In this document: positions 15,001 to 54,599 of the stretch, in pieces
Numbering within the stretch: the first letter of the stretch is position 1
Layout of the letters: each line of letters opens with the position of its first letter
Source of the DNA: Owenia fusiformis
Taxonomy: Eukaryota; Annelida; Polychaeta; Sabellida; Oweniidae
Direction of reading: 5' to 3'
Assembly (NCBI GenBank): GCA_903813345.2
Contig: CAIIXF020000012.1
Coordinates: 34,236,572-34,300,571 of the forward strand
DNA: 64,000 nt
Program-made: the position numbers and the translations under genes
The notes under the pieces: model-generated
Seen by the model: only the letters and a program-made list of their open reading frames with translations
Databases searched by the model: none
Told to the model about the DNA's origin: nothing

Positions 15001-16853
15001 CAAAATATATATCTAATATTTTTATCCAGAGAGAAAAAAAACACGAAATGCATCCAATAAAATCTTGCAATGATCAAGCACCCTTTGATTAGTTAATATA
15101 CTATATAGATAATTAGTTAAGCTTTTTCATTTTTTTTTCTGTTTAAGCTGTACACTTTGCCCAAATGTGGGATACAAGTATAATAAAGCTCATAATAATA
15201 ATAATATATCTGTGCCTACCAGTTTAATCAAATGCTCTGACAATTCACAAGAGCTTGCTGCCAAATATGCAAAAGGGAGAGGGCGCCCCAAAGACAGGAG
15301 GGGCATTCAGAGGGGGGGGGGGGGAGTCCTCCATTGGCAAAAGCTGCCAGAGCTATCATCCAGTAATTAGGTTATTACATTCCTCCAGTGTTGACTCATG
15401 AAAGTATGATCATTCATTAGTTTAGAGATATATTTCTTATATTGAACAAGGCACTAACATGCAAAATGTCACCACCTGCCATTTGTTACAGACACCGAAC
15501 ACCACTTGTTACAGACCACTTCTGGTGATGACATAAAAACAGTATTTAAAAATAATGTCTATATTAGCAAAGACTAAGGTTCAAAGTCCATATTCCTAAT
15601 AATGCAGAAAATGAAATCACATTTTTATGTTCCGTGAATACCGAGTAATTGAATACTCTAAGTACCAGTATATCTGTGGCAATTTGCTTCAGAGACTCTA
15701 TGACTCAGTGATCATATAATTACATTAAGTGCATTCATTGACCGATGCAACGTTGAATTAAGCGGAGAATAACAAAACTAATGGGACGTCTCCCTTTTCG
15801 TTTCTAATGATTTTTTTATACCGACAACTCGAATGCTGATGTTCAATAATTTCTATATTTGATCAAAAATAAAATAAGGATTATACGGGGAACATGTCGA
15901 TTGATTAGAATGTTTTTTCAATCTGACTAATTAAGATATCTTTGGACATTTGATATTCGAAATCCCTTCGAATTCCTAAAACTATACGAGGAGGAGATCT
16001 GGAATTTATTTAGTTTATCTTTCTCTCAAATAGTAATGTCAAAACAGATAATTGTGAGGTTTATCAAAGATAATTTTTCAATTTTCAAACAACTCGATAT
16101 CAGTCACTGGATGACTCATTATTGGTCATCGCATGACCTTGAGTCGGGTGTTTGCTAAAATAAGTCAAGTAGAGTAAATTTTTTGATGAATTTTCAGATC
16201 TGTTGCTAACAAATAGTGTAGAACCAATCAAGTGGAACATTTCTGTTGGTGAAATACCTCTGTATGTGGAACGCCTTCCATTGACTTAAATTCAATTCAA
16301 CCTCTATAAGTGGAACACCTCCAAAGTGGAACACTTTTAAGCGGAACAAAGGGTGTGCAGTTGTAGGTTTTACTGTATGTAACTGACTCACCATAAACAG
16401 TGTTTTTGGGCCCACTCGAGGTTATCATGCCAGATATTAACGTAATATTACTCAACGCATTTTTAGAAAATATTGAAACGGCCATTGAATGACGACACAT
16501 GTCTGTAGATTTGACCAATTTGCGACAAGGTCTTCTGACGTTCTTAACGTCATCTCTGAACCCTGGGGTTTTACCACCTCTTTTACACTATTTAGATCAC
16601 ATGTATGTATACACAATTCAGTTACCTCAATTTTTTGTGTGTATTCCTTAGTGAGGTCTTCATTTTGACGTTGTAGTTCTTCGTTCTTCTCCAGTAAAGC
16701 CTTTCCTAATTCAGCAGCAAGCATCAAATCTTCCTCACGCTGTGCAAGTTGTGAGTAGACATCATTTTGTTCCCCTTCGACCTGGTCATCATAGCCATTG
16801 CGGTCCGAGCACTGTTGACCATATTCACCCATATTATCATCCATATCCTCCAT
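1..16853 (-). CDS. BICDL1: BICD family-like cargo adaptor 1-like protein (3' end off window)
   Basis: Coiled-coil adaptor that in known family members links dynein-dynactin to Rab-bearing cargo. I place eight exons, in transcription order: 16853-16626, 6237-6104, 3509-3311, 2306-2160, 1957-1751, 1283-1008, 665-477 and 69-1 (cut by the window edge). All have AG/GT borders and consistent phase, giving about 483 residues so far (human about 570, from memory). The start is the ATG at 16853. Residues 42-60 hold the family's dynein light-intermediate-chain binding box, with core DLMLAAELGKALLEKN. Exon 3 ends in SMKEHVIQLESLKDE, close to the vertebrate BICDL1 equivalent. Exons 2-5 are heptad-rich coiled coil; exons 6-8 are more polar. 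The exon 5 donor (GTACAC) is weak and least certain. BICDL2 is the alternative name; the neighbouring CIT gene favours BICDL1. A LINE and several inverted-repeat elements lie in the introns. Confidence -1.
299..535. repeat. Degenerate dispersed inverted-repeat element, GTAGCCAGG-type
   Basis: The sequence begins with AGGCCCATAGCTAGG and then a G-rich stretch, and resembles the elements at 5878-6082 and 58455-58665 in order of motifs (conserved GCCAAGGGGG, then a 'ttggcccaaaa' segment). The right end overlaps BICDL1 exon 7, so its limit is unclear. It is probably a worn non-autonomous DNA transposon copy. Confidence -1.
864..988. mobile_element. Small MITE-like inverted-repeat element
   Basis: The left end GGGGGTCATTAACAGAAACT and the right end AGTTTCAGTTATGACCCCC are near-perfect inverted repeats. 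A second inner pair (ATTCGTAAAATCAATTG and CAATTGATTTACGAAT) makes the whole 120-bp unit foldable. It has no coding capacity and lies in the BICDL1 intron just after exon 6. Confidence -1.
1333..1438. repeat. Inverted repeat of about 100 bp
   Basis: CTATTTCTATTTATTTAAGA pairs with TCTTAATAAATAGAAATAG across a spacer of about 50 bp, and GATGC/GCATC extends the stem. It is probably a small MITE in the intron between exons 5 and 6 of the BICDL1-like gene. Confidence -1.
2459..2638. mobile_element. TIR element, CAGTGATCTCCCCAG family, copy 1
   Basis: A 180-bp element with terminal inverted repeats CAGTGATCTCCCCAG and CTGGGGAGATCACTG. Its inner part has GTGGGTGCA-type motifs also found in the copy at 51716-51923. 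It is non-coding and is presumably mobilised by an unseen transposase. Confidence -1.
3789..3870. repeat. Short inverted repeat (MITE-like)
   Basis: GGCATGTTCTAAAAAGTGGA and TCCACCTTTTAGAACATGCC are inverted copies with one mismatch, separated by about 40 bp. The element lies in a BICDL1 intron and has no coding content. Confidence -1.
4549..4600. repeat. Small inverted repeat sharing ends with 53028-53099
   Basis: ACCAGGTTGATCAATAAGTT followed by CTGAGAAAA matches the element at 53028-53099, whose two ends are inverted copies. Here the right arm is truncated. It is a dispersed non-autonomous element. Confidence -1.
5878..6082. mobile_element. TIR element, CAGGCCYGTAGCCAGG type
   Basis: The left end CAGGCCTGTAGCCAGG and right end CCTGGCTACGGGCCTG are inverted repeats. 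The middle holds G-tracts, including a run of about 12 G near 6031. It has no reading frame. The right end lies about 20 bp from the donor of BICDL1 exon 2. Confidence -1.
6550..7235. repeat. Tandem repeat of about 145 bp, four copies
   Basis: Units start near 6584, 6729, 6873 and 7020 with AAGATTTTTCRAAAAACCTTC-like sequence, and each contains AAACAAGATGGCCRCCC and TTAATCAGCTCTAGTACTT. The array ends in a CACGATCACGACC microrepeat (7185-7205). Reading frames across it on both strands are repeat artefacts. It lies in BICDL1 intron 1. Confidence -1.
7240..8480. other. Intronic stretch without recognised gene
   Basis: I see no coding region. Notable are paired homopolymer tracts (a G run at about 7908 and a C run at about 8088) that can pair with each other; with CCCCCTTGG/CCAAGG-type flanks this looks like one worn inverted-repeat element from 7890 to 8105. 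Confidence -1.
8676..10789 (+). pseudogene. LINE ORF1: coiled coil and esterase-like domain, broken
   Basis: The ORF1 protein should bind LINE RNA. It starts at the ATG at 8676. An in-frame TAA at 9627 and a stop plus frame change near 10365 break it into three pieces (8676-9629, 9660-10367, 10397-10789). The first piece is basic, then Asn-rich, with about six copies of a 7-residue repeat (core VNNETPT, nucleotides about 9375-9490). The second is a long Lys/Glu coiled coil. At its end are GSSILSHVDGKRMSG and VLSND, and the third piece holds DNVHINEQGTRML; together these fit blocks I, III and V of SGNH/GDSL hydrolases. I saw no zinc knuckle in ORF1. Confidence -1.
9372..9492 (+). repeat. 21-bp in-frame tandem repeat in LINE ORF1
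   Basis: The unit AATAACGAGACTCCAACTGT repeats about six times with minor changes and two AAA insertions, encoding a VNNETPT heptad-length repeat. Antisense frames over it also stay open but are artefacts of the 21-bp period. Confidence -1.
10960..11290 (+). repeat. Repeats in the LINE intercistronic spacer
   Basis: A 31-bp direct repeat (TCAAATATACTATCGATAAA core) occurs twice at 10970-11032. A GTATT/GTAGT microsatellite follows at 11105-11180. A degenerate copy of the segment around ACATACATGTAGG (10950) recurs near 11240. None of it is coding. Confidence -1.
11496..15092 (+). pseudogene. LINE ORF2: AP endonuclease and reverse transcriptase, two nonsense codons
   Basis: ORF2 nicks the target and primes reverse transcription. 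Endonuclease motifs visible: WNVQG, LTETH, MGDLNSRTG, and LSDHC near its end. Reverse transcriptase motifs: NYRGIFISDCFGKL, NQAGFTKKARTTDH, FVDLRKAFDTVWH, GIKQGDPLSPLLFN and the catalytic LLFADD. A C-terminal CxxC...HxxxxC knuckle (CLMCNKK ... CHYLLEC) ends the protein. Three open segments (11496-11699, 11859-12833, 13137-15092) are all in one frame. Only two TAA codons, at 11697 and 12831, interrupt it, and I detect no frameshift. All catalytic residues I can name are present, so the copy looks recently disabled. Confidence -1.
15452..15543. mobile_element. TGTCACCACC-family MITE, copy 1
   Basis: It has AAGGCACTAACATGCAAAAT, then TGTCACCACCTGCC, and a right end GGTGATGACATAAAAA. Eight relatives occur in the window. 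Full copies have inverted ends based on TGTCACCACC/GGTGGTGACA and an inner TTTGTTACAGA segment. They are about 85-110 bp and non-coding. Confidence -1.
16215..16380. repeat. AGTGGAACACC / ACAGTAAAACC repeat fragment
   Basis: Segments AAGTGGAACA, TAAGTGGAACACCTC and a terminal GGTTTTACTGTA match the ends and units of the large composite element at 57195-58365. It lies just 3' of BICDL1 exon 1 in transcript order. Confidence -1.
16626..16853 (-). CDS. BICDL1: BICDL1-like first coding exon with CC1 box
   Basis: The 76-codon first coding exon encodes an acidic N-terminus (MEDMDDNMGEYG) followed by the AAxxG-type CC1 box and the start of the first coiled coil. The donor reads TTGAG|GTAACT. The exon is separated from the next one (6237) by about 10.4 kb of intron carrying the tandem repeat and the LINE. 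This is the part of the gene nearest to CIT, so its promoter should lie just above 16853; I see no clear TATA-type signal there. Confidence -1.
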
Positions 16854-18740
16854 ATTTGGAGTTTTGTATATGAATTTTATATGATATCCTTTTGTTCTAT
16901 TATTAGTTTATATGATGCCATTTCAACAATGGTCTACATACTGTATTTCATTTGCTTTTTGTTGAAAGTTGAGTCCCTAATTTTTTGGGAGAAAAAATAT
17001 TGATTTGAAGATTTGTGATTGAAGTTGAAATTTCAACCAACCTAACCTTTTATCAGTTTTCAATGTGCATCAATATGGTTGAAAAATTATCATTAATCAC
17101 GGTAACAAATATCTTATTACGTAATGTAGACAATTAAGTGTAATTTCGATGATTTACATGACACCTGGAACGTTTGTTTTCACATATTGATCTGTCCTAA
17201 ATTTTGAAGAGCTCAGCAAGATGTTTGAGTGAACCGAAAGTAAAAATGACACAATTATATATTTCAAATACAATTGGAACTGATTTATTTGATTCAATTA
17301 CTATCTTATTTTAATGAATGTCAAAAACATATTCATTTTTAATCGGTTTTTGATTTAAAAATCAACTTATATGACTCTGCGGATCTATTGATATTGGTAT
17401 TTGTTGACACTTTAAGGTCACAACACTGGAAAATTAACCAATGAAAATTCAAAATTTATTCAGTCCGAAAAGCAGCGGTAAATTTCGAAAATGAAATAAC
17501 AGAAAATCCATCACATTATATGGAATTATTGGCATAATCGGTGAGTATACTTGATTTTGTTTATGATAAGCAACATTTTGATATATTCCTGTATACATTG
17601 ATGTATAGTTTATGCCTGATTTTGAAATAGTTGTGCTTCAAACAAGGCTTGAATTTTTGGGAAATTTTCAAAAAAGTATTCTGATTTTCTGTTTCAAACA
17701 ATATTCAAATATGAAAACAAAAAGAAACCACATGAAAGTCCATGGTACAACAAATTACAGGAATCTAAAGTTATCTGACATAAATCATCTCTACTGTTCA
17801 CCATATTTGTTTTCAGGAGTAAATACCCCCATTTTTACATTGGACATTGTCTAGTCAAGTGAACTCGACTTAATGTTGTTGTTTCACGTTTCTTTTTGAC
17901 GATTTGGATATTTGTTTTTTATTTTTGTTTTCAACATTTGCGTCGAGGATATTAAGCCCTGTATATTGCGGTAAATGCTTTTCTGCCCTCTATGCTCAAC
18001 AAAAGTTACACAGATACGATAATGGATCCAATGCTTCAACTAGAATGTATTAACTCTTACCTTAAACACAGGAAATACTTGATAATTGAAGAAATGTAAT
18101 CATTTTCGTATATGTTTGAACCAATTTCCAATATGGTTCTCAAGGTCACTCAAGGTCACTGAATACTGTCTAAATGTGAAACCATCCAACCAAAACGAAA
18201 TCGTAATTATTTATTACCAACATATCTGTTTTCGGTTTCTTCACCCTCCTTGGTGTCTGAGAAGGCGATTCAATTGTCATAAGACGATGATAAACTTTCG
18301 AGTTGAAATCTGGATCTCAATATGGCTGCTGTTATTTATTGTAATTTCGTTTTTCGCTTCACCTAGAGTTTTACTTTTACACAATCATTACCCAGAATGC
18401 ATCTACACATGGGGAAAAAAATTGTTTCCAGAAAAATTCTTATACTTCTTCAATTATCAAGCGTTTGACGTGTGTAAGGTAGGATTAAATACATTATCGA
18501 TGAAGAGCATATTCTAATACATAATTTGTGTGATTTTGGTTGCCTAAACAGGCCAGGAAAGCATTTCCCTCAATTTACAACCGGGAAGTGTGTACGACCC
18601 TAGTATGCAAGAAAATAACAAAAAATAAATATCCAAATTATCAAAAAATAATGACAAATAAAGCATACGATGGTCGGATTTATATGACTAGACATTGTCT
18701 GGCCCAGATTTACTTCCTGCGAAAGCTATTTGGAGTTTGA
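16854..18740. other. Divergent intergenic region, left part
   Basis: Lies upstream of both BICDL1 (minus) and CIT (plus), so promoters are expected here and up to 21930. I see no convincing coding exon. Open frames such as 18086-18517 have neither family resemblance nor supporting splice signals. CCAAT-like and TATA-like strings occur but cannot be told from background AT richness. Confidence -1.
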
Positions 18741-18742
18741 TA

Positions 18743-19527
18743 TACCGTATTCTCTGTAATTAGCGCCCAGGGCGTTTAGAAAATTGAAAATACATTATTT
18801 AGACCATTCTAATAAGCGCCCATGTATGAAAGAAATCAGAAATCCCGAGGAATTTCATGTATGGCAATTTTTCTTGACAAGAATGCATTTTCTTCAACAT
18901 ATTTTTATAATAATATGACAAGTGCTGTTATTGGAGAGAATACGGTAAAGATCGCTTAGACAATATTGACAGTGGTTGAAGACCCGTCTATGTCTAATTT
19001 ATTTCCGGCACGCCCACTTTGTCATTATCGCCGATTACCTTCAATATTTCTACTAGAGACTGCTGGATATCGATCTAAAGTTATACATTATTTCTAATTT
19101 GATGAGAGATCATCATTATTCGTGCAAAAGTCGTGTAAAAGTCGAGAAACATTAAAAAGAAACCAGAAAGTTCACGACCTTGACATGTGCAGAACATCTG
19201 CGCAGTAGCTTTTGAAATTTCTGAATGCCGATAAAGAACAATTCCTTCATTCATTATGGACTATTTGGAGACAATATTAGCATGGTATGGTGTGGGAAGC
19301 ACCCATCGATAGATATGTATCGAGAGGATGCATAGAATTACAAAACGCGTCGTGTTTACAGCAGTTTTAGGGTAAGTACTCTATTATCGCCCGCTCCTGG
19401 ATTTTGAGAAATATTTTTTTCCTGATATATTCTTCAATTCTTGTTGATTCCTCGATGTTTCTTGAACTTTGTGAAGTGGGGTGGGCGCTTATTAGAGAGT
19501 GGGCGGTAATTACAGAGAATACGGTAA
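18743..19527. mobile_element. 785-bp TIR transposon, TACCGTATTCTCTGTAATTA ends
   Basis: The left end TACCGTATTCTCTGTAATTA (then GCGCCC) and right end, read in reverse complement as TACCGTATTCTCTGTAATTA (then CCGCCC), match over 26 bp with one mismatch. TA bounds each end, as with TA-targeting DNA transposons. An inner GAGAATACGGTA at about 18940 suggests a nested or partly duplicated copy, and GGGCGCTTATTAGAGAG near 19480 echoes the left end's GCGCC motifs. No transposase frame is visible, so it is non-autonomous. Confidence -1.
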
Positions 19528-19565
19528 TAGCTTTCCCACGGAGCATTTGGACAGCTGAAAGATTG

Positions 19566-19903
19566 TGACCTTTGAAAAGCGAATTAAGTCGATCCGTGGC
19601 TTATTTTTGGTCTCTAACTGTGTCTTACATCAGTATCTTTTTCGATCAAGACTTGTAATTGTTAGTCGAGTGAATCGTTTTACTGCCAAATTCCAATATG
19701 GCGGTTTCTGCTCGGACATTTTCGTAAATCTCCGGAGGTTGTCCGAACCTAAATTTTCACTCGACGAACAATTTAGAAGTCTTGATCGAAAAAGAAGTAC
19801 TACGGCGCTCCAATACTTACAGGGATTGATGATACTGATGTAAGACACAGTTAGAGACCAAAAGTAAGCCGCGGATCGACTTAATTCGATTTCAAAGGTC
19901 ACT
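19566..19903. repeat. Large imperfect palindrome of about 340 bp
   Basis: The left arm begins GTGACCTTTGAAAAGCGAAT and the right arm ends in its near inverse (ATTCGATTTCAAAGGTCAC). Stems continue through GTCTCTAACTGTGTCTTACA and TTTTTCGATCAAGACTT with their inverted partners. The loop region contains CCAATATGGCGG. Open frames in it on both strands mirror each other and are not genes. It is a foldback-type element or a paired insertion. Confidence -1.
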
Positions 19904-19918
19904 ATTGATTAGACGGTG

Positions 19919-19977
19919 AACACCGCCTCTAATGCGTTGGATTGTCGTAAGGACTTGCATTAGAGGCGGTGTTTATC
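19919..19977. repeat. Strong hairpin
   Basis: ACACCGCCTCTAATGC and GCATTAGAGGCGGTGT are perfect inverted repeats separated by about 22 bases, lying directly after the large palindrome. No U-run follows, so it is probably transposon-related rather than an RNA gene. Confidence -1.
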
Positions 19978-20287
19978 TTTGTAAATTCATGCCAATCTAA
20001 GTTTTTCTTGATTATTTTTGACGGTTCACTTTATTTTAATCTCTGCGTCATTTACAGAGAAATATAAACAAAATGGATACATTGATGATTTATACAAAAA
20101 ATTACCATAGCTTTGTGGTTGTAGAAGGTTGTATTGTGCTAATTTTGTAGCAAAATCGCAGTTTGTCGCTACTGTTCACAAAATCTTTATGGCGGCTTCT
20201 ATTCTCATGAGATTTGACGAGAGTAGCCATTGAATATTGCTGCCATCTATTTAACAATACAGAGTTTATATCATTCATTCGACCATC

Positions 20288-20440
20288 ATGTATTCGATGG
20301 AAGAAATCAATGATCTCTATTCGCATAACATAAAACCAAAGTTTGGATTTGATTTGAAGCCAGAACAGTTACAAGACGTGATAACAAACATATTGAATCA
20401 AGAATCCACTATAGCAGTTTTACCAACTGGTTATTGGAAA
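20288..20440 (+). pseudogene. Broken N-terminal fragment of a RecQ-like helicase
   Basis: The frame from the ATG at 20288 encodes FGFDLKPEQLQDVITNIL followed by IAVLPTGYWKT. The first part fits the region before the ATPase core of RecQ-family DEAD-like helicases. The second is a Walker A motif in which the expected Gly before KT (TGYGKT) is Trp. Homology ends about 15 codons later and nothing downstream continues the helicase. I read it as a retrocopied or transposon-carried fragment. RecQ-like is the best guess; another superfamily 2 helicase is possible. Confidence -1.
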
Positions 20441-20499
20441 ACATTACAACACGTGATCATCAAATTACATCACGTCACGTGATCATCACACTGATTTAT

Positions 20500-21930
20500 G
20501 CAACGCATGCGCACTTGAAATTAGGTCAGCGAAAATGTCAAGAAGACCGGTCAGAAATGCAATTTCGTCTTATCTGCAACGATTACACATAATTATTACT
20601 GTAATAAAGCGAGGCATTTATGGGTTCATTTTGAAGATTTTTGGTCCCGCTATCCAGTGGTGAAAGAATTTTCAAGATTGAGGTAAGATCTTGGGAGAAA
20701 AGTCAAAAACATCAGATCCGGACTTTTCAGCATTTCTTAAATTTGATAAATTTACATTGCACGTTATGCCCCCCTGGGGCCAACACGATCCTCAGAGACC
20801 CAGAGGGTGCATGAATGCACCTACTATTGATCAGCTGTTCACTCCTCCGTTTGAGAGCCATAAGTTTCAAAATCTAACATGGCTCTCGAAGTGAGTAAGC
20901 CCAGATTTATTTCATTGCGAGTAGCCAAGATAACAGGGTCAGAATTACCATATTCCATGGCCACTGAATGTCTAAGTGTGGCCATAGAATATAAATAAGA
21001 CAATATATGTTGTTTTGAATTTGCCTAAAATTGCCCCGCCGGGTTATTTTTATTGATCTAAACATATTAAAGTCACCTTCATTTATCTTTACACGCAGTC
21101 CTAGTTCATAGAATCATCGACCTCGCATGATATTTATTATTTTTTATAGTTAAATAAATTTTTTTCGATTTCTACCATTTTCCTGTCGACTTATTTCGTT
21201 AGTAAAACTTAAAAAATAAAAAGATCATTGTGTAATAATAAATGGAAAAATATATTCCTATTGTACATAAATTCTATTTGTATATCTTGGATTGCGTCTA
21301 GTTTGGCAAATAAAGTATGTGACATCTTATATTTTGAGGCTTCTCTGCCATAGTATTTTCAAAACGATTAACATGGCTGAAATTCTTTAGATTACTAGAG
21401 GGTATAGGCTTATTACACAAAAAAACTAAGTAATCTGAAATATACAAATGGCATTCATGTACAATTTGAATAAACTTTTCCATATATTATTGCACAATAG
21501 TCTCCTGATTTCTTATTTTTGGGGTTCTACTGACATAATAAACTAATGAAATGGACTCTAGTTAGAGTTCAATGGGAACTCCAGGAAATTCTGATATTTC
21601 ACACATATTTCGCAGTGAAATGGGCTGTAGGCTGCCATCTATATGTAAGCTTGTTGAGAACATACAAAAACGGGAGGAATTTAAATGTTTAAATGAAAAC
21701 GCTCAATATTTCATCAAGACAATCCGTTAGCACAAATCATGAAATATTAACATGACAGTTTTTAGAATATAACTTAAATTTTAAATTTTACGATAGTTCA
21801 CGATATTCCAGATGGAATTACTTCTAGCCAATTCTAGAGTAAGGTCAGAAAGGTTTCATCGTTGAAATACCAGATTCGTTTAGTCAATCAAACCATTAAT
21901 TAAGATTTGTGTTGTTATTGTTTTAAGAGT
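20500..21930. other. Region immediately upstream of CIT
   Basis: No recognised gene. A 67-codon open frame (20691-20894, with GQHDPQRPRG and TWLSK) ends near a GT and could be an orphan exon, but matches nothing I know. The CIT promoter and 5' UTR should lie here, close to 21930. Confidence -1.
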
Positions 21931-52301
<30,371 letters not shown>

Positions 52302-53027
52302 GGAATTGCATTTTCATTCTGAACGATTAATTATTAACTCTTAATAATTTGTGATCCTAAATAAGCTAGGTGTGTTTACTCATAAAATGTATTTACTAGG
52401 GATACTATTAAAATACACAACACTAGTGAAATGTACTTACTAGAAATGATTCACTGTACTAGAAATAATTTACTGGGGAAAAGTATTCACTCAGATGAGG
52501 TTTTCACAAAATATAGGTGTTCCCTAACTTATCTCTAGGCACTAGTGCTCCACTGATATTATGAGAATGTGAAATAATGTAGAAATTAGAATTACACAAT
52601 GCAATCTACTATTAATGTATTCACTGTAAACACTAGGTGGATGGAAATATGGACAGATCACATCTCCAATCTATGTCCACTTAGTACCTATGGTTTTAAA
52701 ATGGGAATGTGTTAAAACATTTTTAACTCGATCTTTGTGCTTAAATTTAGTGTCTAGTATAATGTCAATTGTTCTAAAATCCAAGACCTCATTATACTGT
52801 GGGTTTGCTAAATGAGACTGCTCAATGCAGGTCCTAAAATTCTCAGTGTGATGTGTTTTGGTTAGGACTCATGCTTATATGCTATTTGTGTTGTGTCTCT
52901 TAAGCTATAAAGGATTAGATTGACTTAATGTGTATTATTATGTGCATTTGGGCAGATTTACAACAGAATCAGTCCTTACTTAGATTTGCTCAGAAACATT
53001 AATGAATAACTATATTCCTTACTGTAC

Positions 53028-53099
53028 CAGGTTGATCATAAGTTCCTAGAAAAATTAATTAATTGAAATGACTTTCTCAGAACTTATTGATCAACCTGT
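53028..53099. repeat. Inverted repeat, ACCAGGTTGATCA ends
   Basis: ACCAGGTTGATCATAAGTTC and its inverse CAGAACTTATTGATCAACCTG flank a short AT-rich centre. It is a complete version of the fragment at 4549. Confidence -1.
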
Positions 53100-53449
53100 T
53101 ATATATTATGTAGACTGCATAGATGAAATGATCTTACTGTTGCTTTCATATACTAGTATGTATATCTGTTTTTCTGTGTTTTGTGTATATAAATAATATT
53201 ATATTAGATAGAGAATCGATTGGTTGGCTGTGATGCAATGACTAATGCTGTGGTCATATTTGCTCCGATCTTCAAGACTGGTGACTGACCAATGATTATT
53301 TTGTGCAAAACTGAATGCAATTTTGAACAAAATTCGGAGCAAATGTGACCATGGCATTAGATATGAATGTTTGTTGTAATAAATGACTACACATGCACCA
53401 CACACACACAAGTACATTGTACTGTGCCCATAATTGTAGAGCTCACTTG

Positions 53450-53712
53450 TCAAAAATGAGTGCTCGCTTAAAGAAATAGGTGCTCACTTGATGAAAACTA
53501 GTGCTCACTTGATGAAAATAAGTGCTCACTTGATGAAAACTAGTGCTCACTTGATGAAAACTAGTGCTCACTTGATGAAAACAAGTGCTCACTTGATGAA
53601 AATAAGTGCTCACTTGATGAAACCTAGTGCTTACTTGGTGAAAACTAGTGCTTACTTGATGAAAACTAGTGCTCACTTGATAAAAATTAGTACAGTGCTC
53701 ACTTGTTGTAAA
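53450..53712 (+). repeat. 21-bp minisatellite
   Basis: About 12 copies of GTGCTCACTTGATGAAAACTA. As 21 is a multiple of three, both strands have long open frames that are not genes. Confidence -1.
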
Positions 53713-54358
53713 ATTGGAGCTCACTCGAAAATGTTGGTCCTAAATATTTTACTTAAAAGCATGGAGTAACCATTATATTGTTGAATCAGATATCGGAGAA
53801 AATGGATGAGTTTTCTGAAACTAATAATCATATGAAAATGTTATGATTAAAATGCCATATCTGTATATGCAGAGGATAAATATTTATTGAAATTGAATTG
53901 TAAATAATACAGCAGATGGCATGCTAAGTATGCTATCAATACCTAAATGAAGATATTGAATTGTGTGGTACATAACATCTTAGTCTATTCATTCTTGGTG
54001 TAAAAATGTTCAAAATATATGCAAATGCCTGTAAAGTGTGCTTAGGGAATGGAAATTGTTGTTTAAAATATGTACACATATCTAGACTGTCTATATTAAT
54101 AAACTAAAATATAATATATAATACATATTCTGTTGAAATTATACTATGAACTTAAAAGGAAGTTATCTTAATGGATTCGACACAACATGCACGATGCAGC
54201 TCCAAGGTTGAGTCATCAAAATTCAATTGACTGTTCTAAAAAGCTTGTTTTTCAGTCAGCATTGAAAAAATTTAGAGTTTGACAAATGTCTCAGGCAATC
54301 ATTTATATAATTTTGAATCAATAATATTTTTAATTGTTGTACTAATGGAATTGCAATT

Positions 54359-54599
54359 CACAGCGGGCGAATTGCTGTTCTGACGCATCAAATTGGTTCA
54401 TGCTTTTCATTCCTGAGCTCACCGATAGATGTCTCGCGCTATAAATATATATTATATGACGTCAAATATATATTATATGACGTCATATATTATTATACTT
54501 ATATGACGGGAATGACGTCATACTATATTTTCGTCCAGTGTATAATGAAATAGCGCACCTAGCGGATGGCGCGTAGTTTAAAATTCTCGCCCGCTGTGA
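54359..54599. mobile_element. TIR element with CACAGCGGGCGA ends
   Basis: Terminal repeats CACAGCGGGCGA and TCGCCCGCTGTG, 241 bp apart. The core holds repeated TATATTATATGACGTCA, giving several TGACGTCA (CRE-like) palindromes. Non-coding. It abuts the last degenerate unit of the next minisatellite. Confidence -1.

Larger units (their letters stand above)
8500..15210 (+). mobile_element. Non-LTR retrotransposon (LINE), almost full length
   Basis: A two-ORF LINE inserted antisense to BICDL1 in intron 1. Order: putative 5' UTR, ORF1 (8676-10789, coiled coil plus SGNH-esterase-like domain), a 700-bp intercistronic spacer, ORF2 (about 11496-15092, endonuclease plus reverse transcriptase), and a short 3' UTR ending in AATAAAGCTC and an AAT-rich tail near 15180-15210. 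An esterase in ORF1 is known in CR1/L2-like LINEs, which makes a Jockey/CR1-type clade plausible, but the clade is inferred. Edges are approximate and I could not define a target-site duplication. Damage is light: a few stops and one frame change. Confidence -1.
15211..16625. other. Intron between LINE and BICDL1 first exon
   Basis: No gene is seen. It contains a G-rich run (15311-15325), a MITE copy (15452-15543) and a piece of the AGTGGAACACC repeat (16215-16380). The rest is unremarkable AT-rich sequence. Confidence -1.

Noticed and set aside
18086-18517. 143-residue open frame in the intergenic region
   Set aside because: No family resemblance, hydrophobic AT-driven composition, no splice or start context.
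19565-19902. Two opposing open frames of about 90 residues
   Set aside because: They mirror each other across a palindrome and are therefore a by-product of the inverted repeat.
53443-53769. Open frames on both strands over the 21-bp array
   Set aside because: The 21-bp period keeps any stop-free frame open; no gene evidence.
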